A stretch of DNA of 50,060 bases, taken from positions 1 to 50,060 of the forward strand of contig QIAM01000030.1 of assembly GCA_003225555.1 (NCBI GenBank), read 5' to 3'. Below are positions 7,614-16,438 of the stretch, in pieces. Under the pieces are notes generated by a model, which was not told the DNA's origin, ran no database searches, and was given only the letters and a program-made list of their open reading frames with translations. A program made the translations under genes and the position numbers. Position 1 is the stretch's first letter. Each line of letters starts with the position of its first letter. Origin of the DNA: Acidobacteriota bacterium (GTDB taxonomy: Bacteria; Acidobacteriota; Terriglobia; Terriglobales; Acidobacteriaceae).

Positions 7614-8345
7614 TCACCACCGAATCCCGATCGTAATCGGACGCAGGTCAGTAGTGATGTTGTTGCGCTTCCCGTGCATGTAGCGAAACTCCCCGTAAAC
7701 CTCAAGATTCCCCTTCACCTTACGCGCAACCCCGCCGCCGAGGTTAATGCCAAATTCATTCTGGCTCTCCTTCAGAAACTTTCCGCTCAAAGGTACGCTG
7801 CCATTGAAGCAACTCCCCCACCATGTGTAGAACGCATTGCAAGCAGAGCCCGGAACGTAGGTAGAAGAATCCAGCTTCCCCGAGCGATGGTAAAAGCCCT
7901 CTCCAATCACAAAGTATCCAGTGTATTTCTTGGTCACCGGAATGTTGAAGATCGGATCGAGCAGAAGGCTGTAGACGTGATTACTCGCCCCCGGCGCCTG
8001 CGCGGACTGCAGCGCCGAAGTGCGGAGCGGAAGGTCAGCCCACAGGAAGTCCAGCCGGAAGCCGAAGTATTTGCTGTAATTGCGCGCCACGCCAGCCCCA
8101 GCCACGCCACCGCCGCCCTTTACGAAGGTTCGGGTCGTGCCGCTCGGAAGGTTCGCGCCACCACCAATGTTGAACGTCCAATTCTTATAGTCATGCGGAC
8201 GCGCTTTTCTCCGCGAAGTGGATTCGTCCTCGGGAGTTTCGGGGCCAGGTGCGGCGGGCTGTTGCCCTGCCGGGGGCTCCTGCGCGTGGGCTGCCGCTCG
8301 CACGAGCAGCAGCAATACAAGAACCGTCGCGAACTTTCGAATCAT
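7614..8345 (-). CDS. Secreted outer-membrane beta-barrel protein
   Basis: A 243-residue protein with a clear signal peptide (MIRKFATVLVLLLLVRAAAHA, then a Gln-Glu-Pro-Pro start of the mature part), a Pro/Glu-rich linker to about residue 50, and then alternating polar and aromatic beta strands with many Gly. It ends in Trp (TIGIRW), a typical barrel C-terminus for outer-membrane insertion. It resembles the outer-membrane beta-barrel (OmpA-like) superfamily. No function can be assigned. It is convergent with pqqE and transcribed alone. Confidence 0.75.
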   Translation of the reverse strand: MIRKFATVLVLLLLVRAAAHAQEPPAGQQPAAPGPETPEDESTSRRKARPHDYKNWTFNIGGGANLPSGTTRTFVKGGGGVAGAGVARNYSKYFGFRLDFLWADLPLRTSALQSAQAPGASNHVYSLLLDPIFNIPVTKKYTGYFVIGEGFYHRSGKLDSSTYVPGSACNAFYTWWGSCFNGSVPLSGKFLKESQNEFGINLGGGVARKVKGNLEVYGEFRYMHGKRNNITTDLRPITIGIRW

Positions 8346-8745
8346 TCACTCTCCTCCCGCTACCGGGCGTGGTTGCGGACCATAGCGCTCGGTATCGAGA
8401 GGCGCTGGCAAAAGAACACGTCCGCGGTTCTCCCGCCGCTCGAATGAACTCGGCTGGCAGCAGGAACGCACTAATATTACCAACTTTGATGCTGACTCGT
8501 TGCTTCAAGCCGCCCGCCAGAGTCTCTTTAAGGTTTCTTCTCTGCGCACTCTGCGGAAGTTCGCCGCGTTCTCTGCGATCAAGATTTTGATCAGACTTCG
8601 GCAAAAGCAAAATCGTAAATCGCAAAGGTCGCAGAGAACGGCCCAGCTAGAACAACCAATCCTAGAGCCTTGCGTTTTTGCAGTTCACGAGAAGCTAATG
8701 TCGCACGTATGATGACACCAGCTCACGTTTCTTGAGAGCCAGACG
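8346..8745. other. 400-base gap with a 12-bp inverted repeat
   Basis: No credible gene. CGTTCTCTGCGA at 8567-8578 is matched in inverse by TCGCAGAGAACG at 8629-8640. The gap is the shared upstream region of the barrel protein (minus) and hom (plus). Confidence 0.6.
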
Positions 8746-10086
8746 TTGCCGAAAACTTCTACCAATGTTGAAGTCGACGCCCCCGCCGCACAAGCCGCCG
8801 GGAAGCCCCAAGCCGCCTGCCGCGTGGCTTTGCTTGGCTTTGGAACAGTGGGCCGCGCCGTCGGCAAAATTCTATGCGAGAGGAACGATCCCACTCTCCG
8901 CCTCACTCACATCTGCAACCGTAACGTGGAGCGAAAGAAGCAGTCCTGGGTTCCACCCGACGTTATTTGGACGGAAGACTTTCAAGCAGTGCTGCGCTCC
9001 GATGCCGACATCGTGATCGAGCTCATTGGCGGCCTCAACCCCGCCGAGCAGATCGTTCGCGGAGCACTGCAGGCCGGAAAGTCCGTGGTCACCGCCAACA
9101 AGCAACTGATCGCGCACGTTGGGCCCGACCTTCTGCAACTTGCTAATTCGGAAGGATGCCACCTCGAGTTCGGCGCATCCGTGGCCGGAGGCGTACCCGT
9201 TCTCCCCGCGCTGCGCACCGGCCTTAGCGGAGACCGCCTCCACGGTATCGCCGGAATTCTGAATGGAACCTGCAACTACATCCTAAGCCGCATCGAGAAC
9301 GCCAGGATTCCCTTCAGCGAGGCGCTCGAGGAGGCGCAAGCCCGCGGCTATGCCGAAGCCGATGCCTCCGAGGATCTCGACGGCGGCGATGCCCGCGCCA
9401 AGCTCGCCATCCTCGCGCTCGCCGGACTGCATACCCGGGTCGCTCCCGAAACCATTCGTGCCCGCACCATCCGTGCCGTCGATGCGGTCGACTTTGATTA
9501 CGCCGCGGAGTTGGGATGCACTGTCCGCCAGATTTCGCGCGCCGATTTGAAGGAAGATACGCTCTTTGCCGAAGTCGGACCAAGCCTGGTTCCAACCTCC
9601 TCTCCCTTTGGCCGCGTCCAGGCCAATCAGAATCTGGTAGTAACCTCAGGCCACTACGGTGGCGATATAGCATTTCTGGGTGCGGGCGCTGGAGGAGATC
9701 CGACGGCCGTCGCGGTGGTGTCGGACTTAAAGTTCGTAGCGGGGAATTTATCAGCAAGAGCGAGTGCCCGCGGTAAACGCGCAGGAGGTGAAGTCTCCAT
9801 CCCAGTCTCCAGCCCAAAGCCCAGCAGCGATTTCGAAACCCCCTGGTACCTGCGCTTCTTCGTGCGAGACCAGCCCGGGATCATCGCAAAGCTGGCACAG
9901 ATCCTAGCCGCGCATCACCTCAACATCGACGCAGTCCTCCAAAATCCCGGCTTCGACAAGTCCGCGCTCCCATTCGTAATTACGCTGGAGCCGAGTCGCG
10001 ACTCGCAACTCCATCCCGCGCTCGAGCAGATGTCCGCCCTGGACTTCGCCATCCGCCCCTGTCTCGTCCTCCCCATCCTGCCCTAG
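8746..10086 (+). CDS. hom: Homoserine dehydrogenase with C-terminal ACT domain
   Basis: This enzyme reduces aspartate semialdehyde to homoserine with NAD(P)H for threonine and methionine synthesis. Of 446 residues, the nucleotide-binding loop GFGTVG is at 31-36, TANKQLIAH follows, the family signature around NGTCNYIL is in the middle, and an ACT-like domain (FVRDQPGIIAKLAQIL) occupies about the last 80 residues, implying allosteric control by an amino acid. The start appears to be TTG 8746. A stop lies upstream at 8713 and no ATG is in frame before the nucleotide-binding loop. No threonine-pathway neighbour is seen, and a family B repeat follows the stop. Confidence 0.94.
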   Translation: MPKTSTNVEVDAPAAQAAGKPQAACRVALLGFGTVGRAVGKILCERNDPTLRLTHICNRNVERKKQSWVPPDVIWTEDFQAVLRSDADIVIELIGGLNPAEQIVRGALQAGKSVVTANKQLIAHVGPDLLQLANSEGCHLEFGASVAGGVPVLPALRTGLSGDRLHGIAGILNGTCNYILSRIENARIPFSEALEEAQARGYAEADASEDLDGGDARAKLAILALAGLHTRVAPETIRARTIRAVDAVDFDYAAELGCTVRQISRADLKEDTLFAEVGPSLVPTSSPFGRVQANQNLVVTSGHYGGDIAFLGAGAGGDPTAVAVVSDLKFVAGNLSARASARGKRAGGEVSIPVSSPKPSSDFETPWYLRFFVRDQPGIIAKLAQILAAHHLNIDAVLQNPGFDKSALPFVITLEPSRDSQLHPALEQMSALDFAIRPCLVLPILP

Positions 10087-10096
10087 TAGCCACAAA

Positions 10097-10151
10097 CCAT
10101 GGGGGACAGCCGCCTCGGCTGTCCAGGCGAGCGAAAGCGAGCGCCTCGCGA
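10097..10151. repeat. Family B repeat
   Basis: ACCATGGGGGACAGCCGCCTCGG and following bases match the 7534 copy. It fills the gap between hom and the convergent glycosidase-like gene. Confidence 0.7.
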
Positions 10152-12281
10152 CTACTGCCCGCCGACCACCCCCCGCAGCACAGTGATTGAAGCCTTTGGC
10201 AGCTGATAGATCACGTCAGCCCCGCCAGTAACCTTCGATCTCGAAGGCGGCCCATCCGGATCAGCATGTCCAAGTGTCCCTTCCTGATGCCACACATATT
10301 CATTCGATCCGAAAGTGATGCGATCCACCTGCCCCGCGAAGTGCCGCTCGCGCTTCGTTTCCGAGTCAGAGAACACGACTTTCACGGCATGGTCGTTATA
10401 CTGGTCGCGATTAACCAGCATCACCGACCACTGCTTGTCCGGGCGCTCGACGACGTAGGCCGTCACCAGCACATGTTCGGCAGCATCGGTCACGTCACTC
10501 GAAGCCTTGAACTGCCGGTGCGGTGCATCGACCGGCTGCACCCACTCCTTGGAGATGACCTGAGCCGCCAGGTACTGCGGTGGATAGCCCAGCAGCTTGT
10601 AATCTTTGTCGACGATCAGAAATCCGCCCGGATGATCCGGCGACGGCATGTAGTGAAAGTAATACGTCGCCCCAGCGCCCTCGCCCATCATCGTCCCGAC
10701 GTAGTCCGCCAGCCACAGCGCTCCCTTCACCGACGACGGCGGAGCCCCACCGCCAATGTTGCCCTCAGTCATGAAGAAGGGAATGTTCGACGGCACGCCA
10801 TTGTCTTTCCAGACTTGCACGATGTGTTTGACATACCCGGGCTCTGGATACAGGTCCGCCCATGAGTACGTCGGCCGGTCCTGGTAGGGATAGTGCTCAA
10901 ACGAAAAGAATGTAAAGTCACTGAGCCGTCCGTGGGCTTTGAGGTAGTCGACGAAGCGGGCGATCCACGAAATCTTCCCGTTCGCGTCCGGCCATACCTC
11001 GACGTCTTCGAACGTGCCCTCGAATGGCGGCCCGCCCAGCTTCGCTTCCGGAACAAGCTTGTGAATTGCGGTCGCGAATTGCAAGTAGAGCGCACCATAG
11101 TCCTCTGGCAGCATGTGCTGCCCGTCGGCCTCCTCTCCCATCTCGATCCACGAAATCGGATATTTGCGCTTGTAGAGATAAGCAATCTCGTTGGCTGCAT
11201 CCTCCGGATTGGAATAAAGCATCGCGATCGGTACCATCGTGGGCAGCCCGCGCGTGACGCCGCAATTGAAAAAGAAATCGAGTCCCACCTGGTCTCCGCG
11301 TGACTCATCCAGATCCGACGCCGCAACCCAGGGATCGACCGACGATGGCCATGTAACGGTCTGATTCCGGCTGGGAAAGTGCGTAACGTAATCGTTGAAT
11401 TGCTCGTCCGCTGACAGCGCCCCGGCGTACAGTTCATTGATCGCGTATCCCACACAGTTGCGCTTGTCGGCCGAGCCGTGTGTGTCGCAGGTATTGGAGG
11501 ACTCCGTCATCCAAATGCGGATGTAGCGCACCGGAATCATCCACGAAACCAGCTTCAGCGTGACTGTCCCGCCCTTGCCTTCTGTGATGTTGCCCAGGGG
11601 ATAAGTCTGCCAGGTGCCCTTGGTCGTGCCGTCGTAGAAAGGCTCCAGTTCCCCCGTCCAGAACTGCACCGCATAGCGCCGCGCATACGGGTTCGCCCAC
11701 GCGATGCGGATCGCGTTGACTTCAATCTTGCTGCCCAGGTCGATCATCACCCACTGCGGATGCAGCGAATCGTCTTCGCCCGTAAACGACTTCGAGAGAT
11801 ACGGATTGCTCTTCCAGTAAGAGTTGAGGTCTCCGTCCGTCAGCCGCGACCAGCCGTTTCCGTCTCCGCGGCTAAACCCGCGATGCGGCAGCGGATAGGC
11901 CCACGAGTGCCGAATCTCCTCCGTCGGCTCGGCGGCGCCAACGAAATATCCTTCCTCCTTCTCGGCGTTGCTCCACGTTCCGCGCGGATTCCAGTGCCAC
12001 GCCTCGACCATCAATTCTGTGTTCTGACGGTAGGTGACGGTCCCCCACCCGGCATTCAAGATCTCCTTCAGCATGGGATCCACTAGTAGCTTTTCTGGAG
12101 TTCCAGTCCGCAGTCGGTCAATCGCCGCCCCCAAAGCACGCGGAGGACTGAACGTATTGGCCACGTGCGACGGCGTAGCATCCACGGTCACCTTCTGCGC
12201 CGCTGCTAAACTCGTCACAATCACCACGCTCGCCAATACGGCACACACCGAACTGACACACTGCCTGACGCTCGATGCCAT
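10152..12281 (-). CDS. Secreted glycoside-hydrolase-like protein with discoidin domain
   Basis: I place the start at ATG 12281, preceded by GGGAGGGATC. This gives 709 residues with a signal peptide (about 1-28). Residues about 120-290 look like an F5/8-type C (discoidin) carbohydrate-binding region (WVMIDLGSKIEVNAIRIAW). A TIM-barrel-like part follows with candidate acid/base Glu in WIEMGEE and nucleophile Glu in FFMTEGN, the layout of clan GH-A enzymes such as GH39. A beta-rich C-terminal domain ends the protein. Substrate is unknown, and plant or microbial polysaccharide is a reasonable guess. A perfect LacI-type palindrome lies 41-52 bases upstream of the start, suggesting sugar-controlled expression. 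The frame is open a further 36 codons upstream, but that part crosses the palindrome and lacks an RBS. Confidence 0.75.
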   Translation of the reverse strand: MASSVRQCVSSVCAVLASVVIVTSLAAAQKVTVDATPSHVANTFSPPRALGAAIDRLRTGTPEKLLVDPMLKEILNAGWGTVTYRQNTELMVEAWHWNPRGTWSNAEKEEGYFVGAAEPTEEIRHSWAYPLPHRGFSRGDGNGWSRLTDGDLNSYWKSNPYLSKSFTGEDDSLHPQWVMIDLGSKIEVNAIRIAWANPYARRYAVQFWTGELEPFYDGTTKGTWQTYPLGNITEGKGGTVTLKLVSWMIPVRYIRIWMTESSNTCDTHGSADKRNCVGYAINELYAGALSADEQFNDYVTHFPSRNQTVTWPSSVDPWVAASDLDESRGDQVGLDFFFNCGVTRGLPTMVPIAMLYSNPEDAANEIAYLYKRKYPISWIEMGEEADGQHMLPEDYGALYLQFATAIHKLVPEAKLGGPPFEGTFEDVEVWPDANGKISWIARFVDYLKAHGRLSDFTFFSFEHYPYQDRPTYSWADLYPEPGYVKHIVQVWKDNGVPSNIPFFMTEGNIGGGAPPSSVKGALWLADYVGTMMGEGAGATYYFHYMPSPDHPGGFLIVDKDYKLLGYPPQYLAAQVISKEWVQPVDAPHRQFKASSDVTDAAEHVLVTAYVVERPDKQWSVMLVNRDQYNDHAVKVVFSDSETKRERHFAGQVDRITFGSNEYVWHQEGTLGHADPDGPPSRSKVTGGADVIYQLPKASITVLRGVVGGQ

Positions 12282-12321
12282 AAAGATCCCTCCCAAACGC
12301 AAACCCGTCGTGCATGCTTGC

Positions 12322-12333
12322 TGAAACGTTTCA
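12322..12333. promoter_or_regulatory. LacI-family operator palindrome
   Basis: TGAAACGTTTCA is a perfect 12-bp palindrome with the central CG typical of LacI-family operators. It lies 41 bases upstream of the glycosidase-like gene start at 12281, a position suited to repression. The regulator is not in the window. Confidence 0.6.
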
Positions 12334-12500
12334 ATACGGTGAATTTTAACTGTGACCAGCCGAACAGCATACACCGCTGCGTCTTTCACCAGACGAAAGC
12401 GAGCCTCTGCGACAGAGAAGGAATTCTGGGAGGAAACGTGGTGAAGGGCTGAGAAAGGTGCCCGCCGCCCACTTGCCCGGCGGCGGGCAGGTTCAGAAGA

Positions 12501-12668
12501 TTAATTCCAGAAGGGATTCTTCAATCCAGCCGGCGCGAGGGCGCTGTCCGAAGTCGTTTCCGTGCCAGACTCGTCCGAGATCTTTTCATCCAGAAATCGT
12601 GAAGAAGGCGCGGCAGTCTCTTCGTTGGTCTCAAAAGGCGTATGAGGGTGTGGATAATCCGATTTCAT
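12501..12668 (-). CDS. Small acidic hypothetical peptide
   Basis: A 55-residue reading frame starting at ATG 12668 with a strong RBS (AGAGGTGA) correctly spaced before it. The product begins MKSDYPHPHTPFE, is rich in Ser, Thr, Glu and Asp and likely disordered, and ends GLKNPFWN. It has no signal peptide, Cys or membrane segment. I do not recognise a family. It lies between the LacI-type operator region and the divergent aldo/keto reductase gene. It lacks the ExxxY pair needed for PqqA. The RBS is the main reason to believe it is translated. Confidence 0.5.
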   Translation of the reverse strand: MKSDYPHPHTPFETNEETAAPSSRFLDEKISDESGTETTSDSALAPAGLKNPFWN

Positions 12669-12835
12669 AGGGTCACCTCTCAAAATAATGATCTAGGTTC
12701 ATTGAAACACTCCCACCGCCTTTCATGGGCTCCAAAATATTGATGCCTCCAATCGAAAAAACTGGACCCTGGGCCAGAACTGCTAGGATGTCAGGGTAAA
12801 TCTCACAGATTCGCACTCATCACAGGACTACATTC

Positions 12836-13807
12836 ATGAACTACCGCAAGCTAGGCCGTACCGGTTTCGAAGTCAGCGACATCGCCCACGGACTCTGGGG
12901 TATGAGTGGATGGTCCGGCTCCGACGATCAGGAATCTCTCGCCGCCATGCAACTCGCCATTGATCTCGGCTGCAGCTTCTTCGATACCGCGTGGGCCTAC
13001 GGCGAAGGCAAAAGCGACGGCCTGCTCGGCGAAATCATGGGTCGGAATTCAAAAAAGCGCCTGTATGCCGCGTCCAAGATTCCGCCAGCAAACGACAAGT
13101 GGCCCGCGCTGCCGACATACAAATATGCCGACGTCTTCTCCGCGCAACACGTCTTCAAATATGCCGACCTCATCCGCAAGAAACTCCGCACCGACTCCAT
13201 CGACCTGCTGCAATTCCATGTATGGGATGACAGTTGGACCGACGTACCTGAATTCCGTTCCACAGTCGAGAAGTTAAAGCGCGACGGCTGGATCCGATAT
13301 TTCGGCTTAAGCCTCAACCGTTGGCAACCGCAGAACGGCATCAAAGCCATCCGCACCGGCCTAGTTGACTCGGTGCAAGTGATCTACAACATCTTCGACC
13401 AGGCTCCCGAGGACGAACTCTTCCCCGTCTGCCAGGAACTCAATATCGGAGTCATCGCCCGCGTCCCCTTCGATGAAGGCAGCCTCGGCGGCAAGATGAC
13501 GCTCGAAACCCGCTTCCCCAAGGACGATTGGCGCGCGGGATATTTCGGTCACGAGAATCTCGCGAACACGGTTGCGCGTGTCGACAAGCTGAAAACAATT
13601 GTCCCCGCAGGCATGACTCTCCCCGAGATGGCCTTGCGTTTCATTCTTTCGCACCCTGCGGTCAGCACGACCATCGCCGGAATGCGCAAGCCCGAACACG
13701 TTCGCCAGAACATCGCCGCCAGCGATGCCGGCCCGCTAGACAAGTCGCTGCTTCCAGAATTGAAGAAGCACCGCTGGGACCGCAAACCCAAACCCTGGTC
13801 AGACTAA
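12836..13807 (+). CDS. Aldo/keto reductase
   Basis: A 323-residue NAD(P)H-dependent oxidoreductase with the TIM-barrel AKR pattern. The catalytic tetrad is visible as Asp50, Tyr55, Lys81 and His128 (FFDTAWAYG, ASKIP, LQFHVWDD). The C-terminal region has the usual cofactor-binding IAGMRKPEHVRQN. The start MNYRKLGRTGFEVS is standard for the family. Substrate is unknown. It is monocistronic and divergent from the small acidic peptide. A family B repeat follows the stop. Confidence 0.93.
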   Translation: MNYRKLGRTGFEVSDIAHGLWGMSGWSGSDDQESLAAMQLAIDLGCSFFDTAWAYGEGKSDGLLGEIMGRNSKKRLYAASKIPPANDKWPALPTYKYADVFSAQHVFKYADLIRKKLRTDSIDLLQFHVWDDSWTDVPEFRSTVEKLKRDGWIRYFGLSLNRWQPQNGIKAIRTGLVDSVQVIYNIFDQAPEDELFPVCQELNIGVIARVPFDEGSLGGKMTLETRFPKDDWRAGYFGHENLANTVARVDKLKTIVPAGMTLPEMALRFILSHPAVSTTIAGMRKPEHVRQNIAASDAGPLDKSLLPELKKHRWDRKPKPWSD

Positions 13808-13811
13808 GCAG

Positions 13812-13885
13812 GCTAATGTGGGCACAGCAAGGCTCATGTGGGGACAGCTGCCCTCGGCTGTCTGTCCGGGCGAAGCCCGGCTGCC
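13812..13885. repeat. Family B repeat
   Basis: Two related units (GGCTAATGTGGGCACAGC and GGCTCATGTGGGGACAGC) are followed by a self-complementary CCGGGCGAAGCCCGG. The segment follows the aldo/keto reductase gene directly. Confidence 0.65.
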
Positions 13886-14082
13886 TTACGCCGCCCATAT
13901 CTACGGCCTCTGGTAGTAGTCCCCATCCTCAAGCTACGTTACTCTGCCGACGGGCCGCCACCCTGCGTTAGCACCTAGTCCGCGACCGGAATCTCAAGAG
14001 CGATTCCCCTCTGAGGAATACCTTGCTGAGAAAAGCGATTCTTGTGTCCACAACTTTGCCCACTCTGCGGAACGTGCCAGCC

Positions 14083-16188
14083 ATGAAGATCTTGCCCGGC
14101 CTGCTTGCCCTCGTCATCTTTGTCTTTGCCCCGTGCGCCGTCGGGCAAAATCCCGCTGCTCCCGCACCCCAACAGAACCTGCCAAAGATAAAGGAGCACG
14201 TGGAAGTGACTGCCACGCGCCTGCCGGAAGAGCCGGAAGAAGTTCCTGCACCGATCGAGGTTTTCACCGGCGACGAACTGCTCGCGCGTGGGGCACGGGA
14301 CTTGCGAAGCGCATTGACCTCCGCCATTGGCGTTGAAATCGCGCCCGGCGGAGACGCCGGCCCAGCCGGCTCGGTGCCGGCATTTTGGGGGCTCAAGGAG
14401 TTTGACGCGTTCCTGCTCGTGGTCGACGGAGTGCCGTGGGGCGGCGCCTTCAATCCGGCTGTTACCACTCTGGACCTGAATGACGTTGAGCGGATCGAAG
14501 TGCTCCGTGGCCCGGCGCCAGTAACCTTTGGCGCCACTTCCTTCGTCGGTGTGATTCATGTCGTGCACAAGGGTGTGGAAACTCCCGGCCGCACCCTGAC
14601 CGTCCACGGCGGAAGCTACGGCAGCGGCGGAGGTTTGTTTTCTACACGCATCCCCTTGGGCGGCAATTGGTCGTCACGTCTCACTCTTGACGGAGAGCGG
14701 CAGGGGTTTTCCGACGATCGTACGGAATACCGCCGTGGTCATGCATTGTGGCGCGTCGGCACCAAGCCGGTCGAGGACCGGCAAACCTGGTTTAACCTCG
14801 ACGTGAACTGGCTGGACCAGGATCCGGCAAGTCCCCGCGTACGGGACGGCGCAACTCTCTCTTCGCAGAACGCGTTGGACAGAAATTACAACCCTCCCGG
14901 CGACTTCCTGAACAATCATCGATTCACCGGCTCGGTCGGCTTCGACCGGAAAGCCGGAGGAGCACTGTGGTCCACCACCGGCAGCGTCTCGCACAGCCGG
15001 CAGGATATCTTTGGAGGCTTTCTCACCACGCTTAGCGACGACCCGCTAGCGGGAGACAATGCCCACGGCTTGCAGGAGAGGATTCACCTCACCGATGTCT
15101 ATGTCGATTCTCATCTCTCGTGGAAACTGCCGCATGCCGTGACATTCCTGGCCGGTGCCGACTACCTGCATGGGACAGGCTTGGCGCAGGGAGCGGATTT
15201 CAACTACTTCGTGCACCTCAATGGCTCTTTTCCCGCATCGATCCCCAAGCCCGATGCCCTTGATGTGACCGTCGATGACCATCGCGATTTCTTCGGACCG
15301 TACGCCTCAGTCGAGTGGCAACCATTGGACCGGCTTCGTTTCGATGCCGGCATTCGGCTCAACGTCCCTCGCGAGACTCAGGAGAATGCGGATCCGGGCG
15401 CGGGTACGTCGTCGAAAGACAACCAGACGAACACCCGCGCCAGTGGCAGCGTCGCAGCGATTTTCAACGCCTGGCAGCGCAATCAGGATTCGTTGCACCT
15501 CTACGTGAACTATCGCGACACGTTCAAGCCGGCCGCAATTGACTTTGGCATCGGCGAAGGCGGCGGCCAGATTTTGAAGCCGGAGACTTCCCGCAGCGTA
15601 GAAGGCGGAGTCAAGGGGCAGTTTTTCGATCGTCGCATGGAATGGGAGGCATCCGGCTTCTTCATGGACTTTTCCAACCTGGTCGTTGCGACCGATGTGG
15701 GAGGTGTTCCGGGGTTGACGAACGCAGGAGACGATCACTTCAGAGGCTTCGAAACCGGCGCCTCCGCGTTCCTTCCACATGATGTGATGGCCCGTGTAAC
15801 CTACAGTTTCCACGATGCGAAGTTCATCGACTTCGTTCAGATCTTCGATGGTGCACCAACGCAACTGGCCGGCAAGCAGTTGGAGATGTCACCGCGGCAC
15901 CTGGCCGCCGTCAGCCTCCTCTACATCCCGGTGCGCGGCTTCCTGGGCGGCGTAAGCATGAACTATACCGGCAGCCGGTTCCTGGACAAACGCAATCGCG
16001 CGCTTGCTGACGGTTTCCCGACCGTTGACCTCAGCGCCGGATATCGCACCCCGCGTTGGGAACTAAGAGTGGATGCCCGCAACCTCGCAGACCGCCGCGA
16101 TCCGGTTTCCGAGAGCGAACTGGGCGACGCGCAGTATTACCTGATGACCAGCCGCCGCGTAGAAGGCAGCTTCAGCGTGCACTTCTGA
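14083..16188 (+). CDS. TonB-dependent receptor
   Basis: An outer-membrane ligand-gated transporter powered by TonB. From ATG 14083 it has 701 residues: a signal peptide (MKILPGLLALVIFVFAPCAVG), a short Pro-rich linker, a TonB-box-like EHVEVTATR at about 40, a plug domain with DVERIEVLRGPAPVTFG, then a barrel of some 500 residues ending in Phe. There is no N-terminal carboxypeptidase-like domain, unlike the receptor at 21194. TTG 14023 with GAGGA at 14013-14017 is a plausible alternative start 20 codons upstream. The ligand (metal chelate, vitamin or oligosaccharide) cannot be told. It is convergent with the M56/BlaI pair. Confidence 0.92.
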   Translation: MKILPGLLALVIFVFAPCAVGQNPAAPAPQQNLPKIKEHVEVTATRLPEEPEEVPAPIEVFTGDELLARGARDLRSALTSAIGVEIAPGGDAGPAGSVPAFWGLKEFDAFLLVVDGVPWGGAFNPAVTTLDLNDVERIEVLRGPAPVTFGATSFVGVIHVVHKGVETPGRTLTVHGGSYGSGGGLFSTRIPLGGNWSSRLTLDGERQGFSDDRTEYRRGHALWRVGTKPVEDRQTWFNLDVNWLDQDPASPRVRDGATLSSQNALDRNYNPPGDFLNNHRFTGSVGFDRKAGGALWSTTGSVSHSRQDIFGGFLTTLSDDPLAGDNAHGLQERIHLTDVYVDSHLSWKLPHAVTFLAGADYLHGTGLAQGADFNYFVHLNGSFPASIPKPDALDVTVDDHRDFFGPYASVEWQPLDRLRFDAGIRLNVPRETQENADPGAGTSSKDNQTNTRASGSVAAIFNAWQRNQDSLHLYVNYRDTFKPAAIDFGIGEGGGQILKPETSRSVEGGVKGQFFDRRMEWEASGFFMDFSNLVVATDVGGVPGLTNAGDDHFRGFETGASAFLPHDVMARVTYSFHDAKFIDFVQIFDGAPTQLAGKQLEMSPRHLAAVSLLYIPVRGFLGGVSMNYTGSRFLDKRNRALADGFPTVDLSAGYRTPRWELRVDARNLADRRDPVSESELGDAQYYLMTSRRVEGSFSVHF

Positions 16189-16438
16189 CGTTCAGCCTGG
16201 CCTGCAACGAACCGCCCGAAGCATGTAAACCCAGCCGCGAAGCGGCGCAAGAATGCAGCCCACAGCTTGCCCTGAGCCTGTCGAAGGGGCGCAAGCCGTG
16301 GGTAAGATCTGTACCCGAGTAGCCCCGAAAGGGGCGAAAGACTAGGTTGGGAGCGTGACGTACTGATTCCTGGAGAGGACAACTGCAACAGGGCCGTAAG
16401 ACTACAGGAAAACAGCAAACCGACAACGGCTGAAGGCC
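16189..16438. repeat. Repeat-rich gap between convergent genes
   Basis: The gap holds several small hairpins: CCCTGAGCCTGTCGAAGGG near 16269, AGCCCCGAAAGGGGC near 16321, and CCCACAGC pairing loosely with GCCGTGGG. There is no gene and no T-run terminator. Confidence 0.55.

Noticed and set aside
7593..8447. 284-codon open frame on the plus strand
   Set aside because: It is antisense to the barrel protein, which has a signal peptide and a C-terminal aromatic residue.
12501..12668. Divergent pqqA for the pqq operon
   Set aside because: The peptide lacks the Glu-x3-Tyr pair that PqqE joins and lies 5 kb from the operon.
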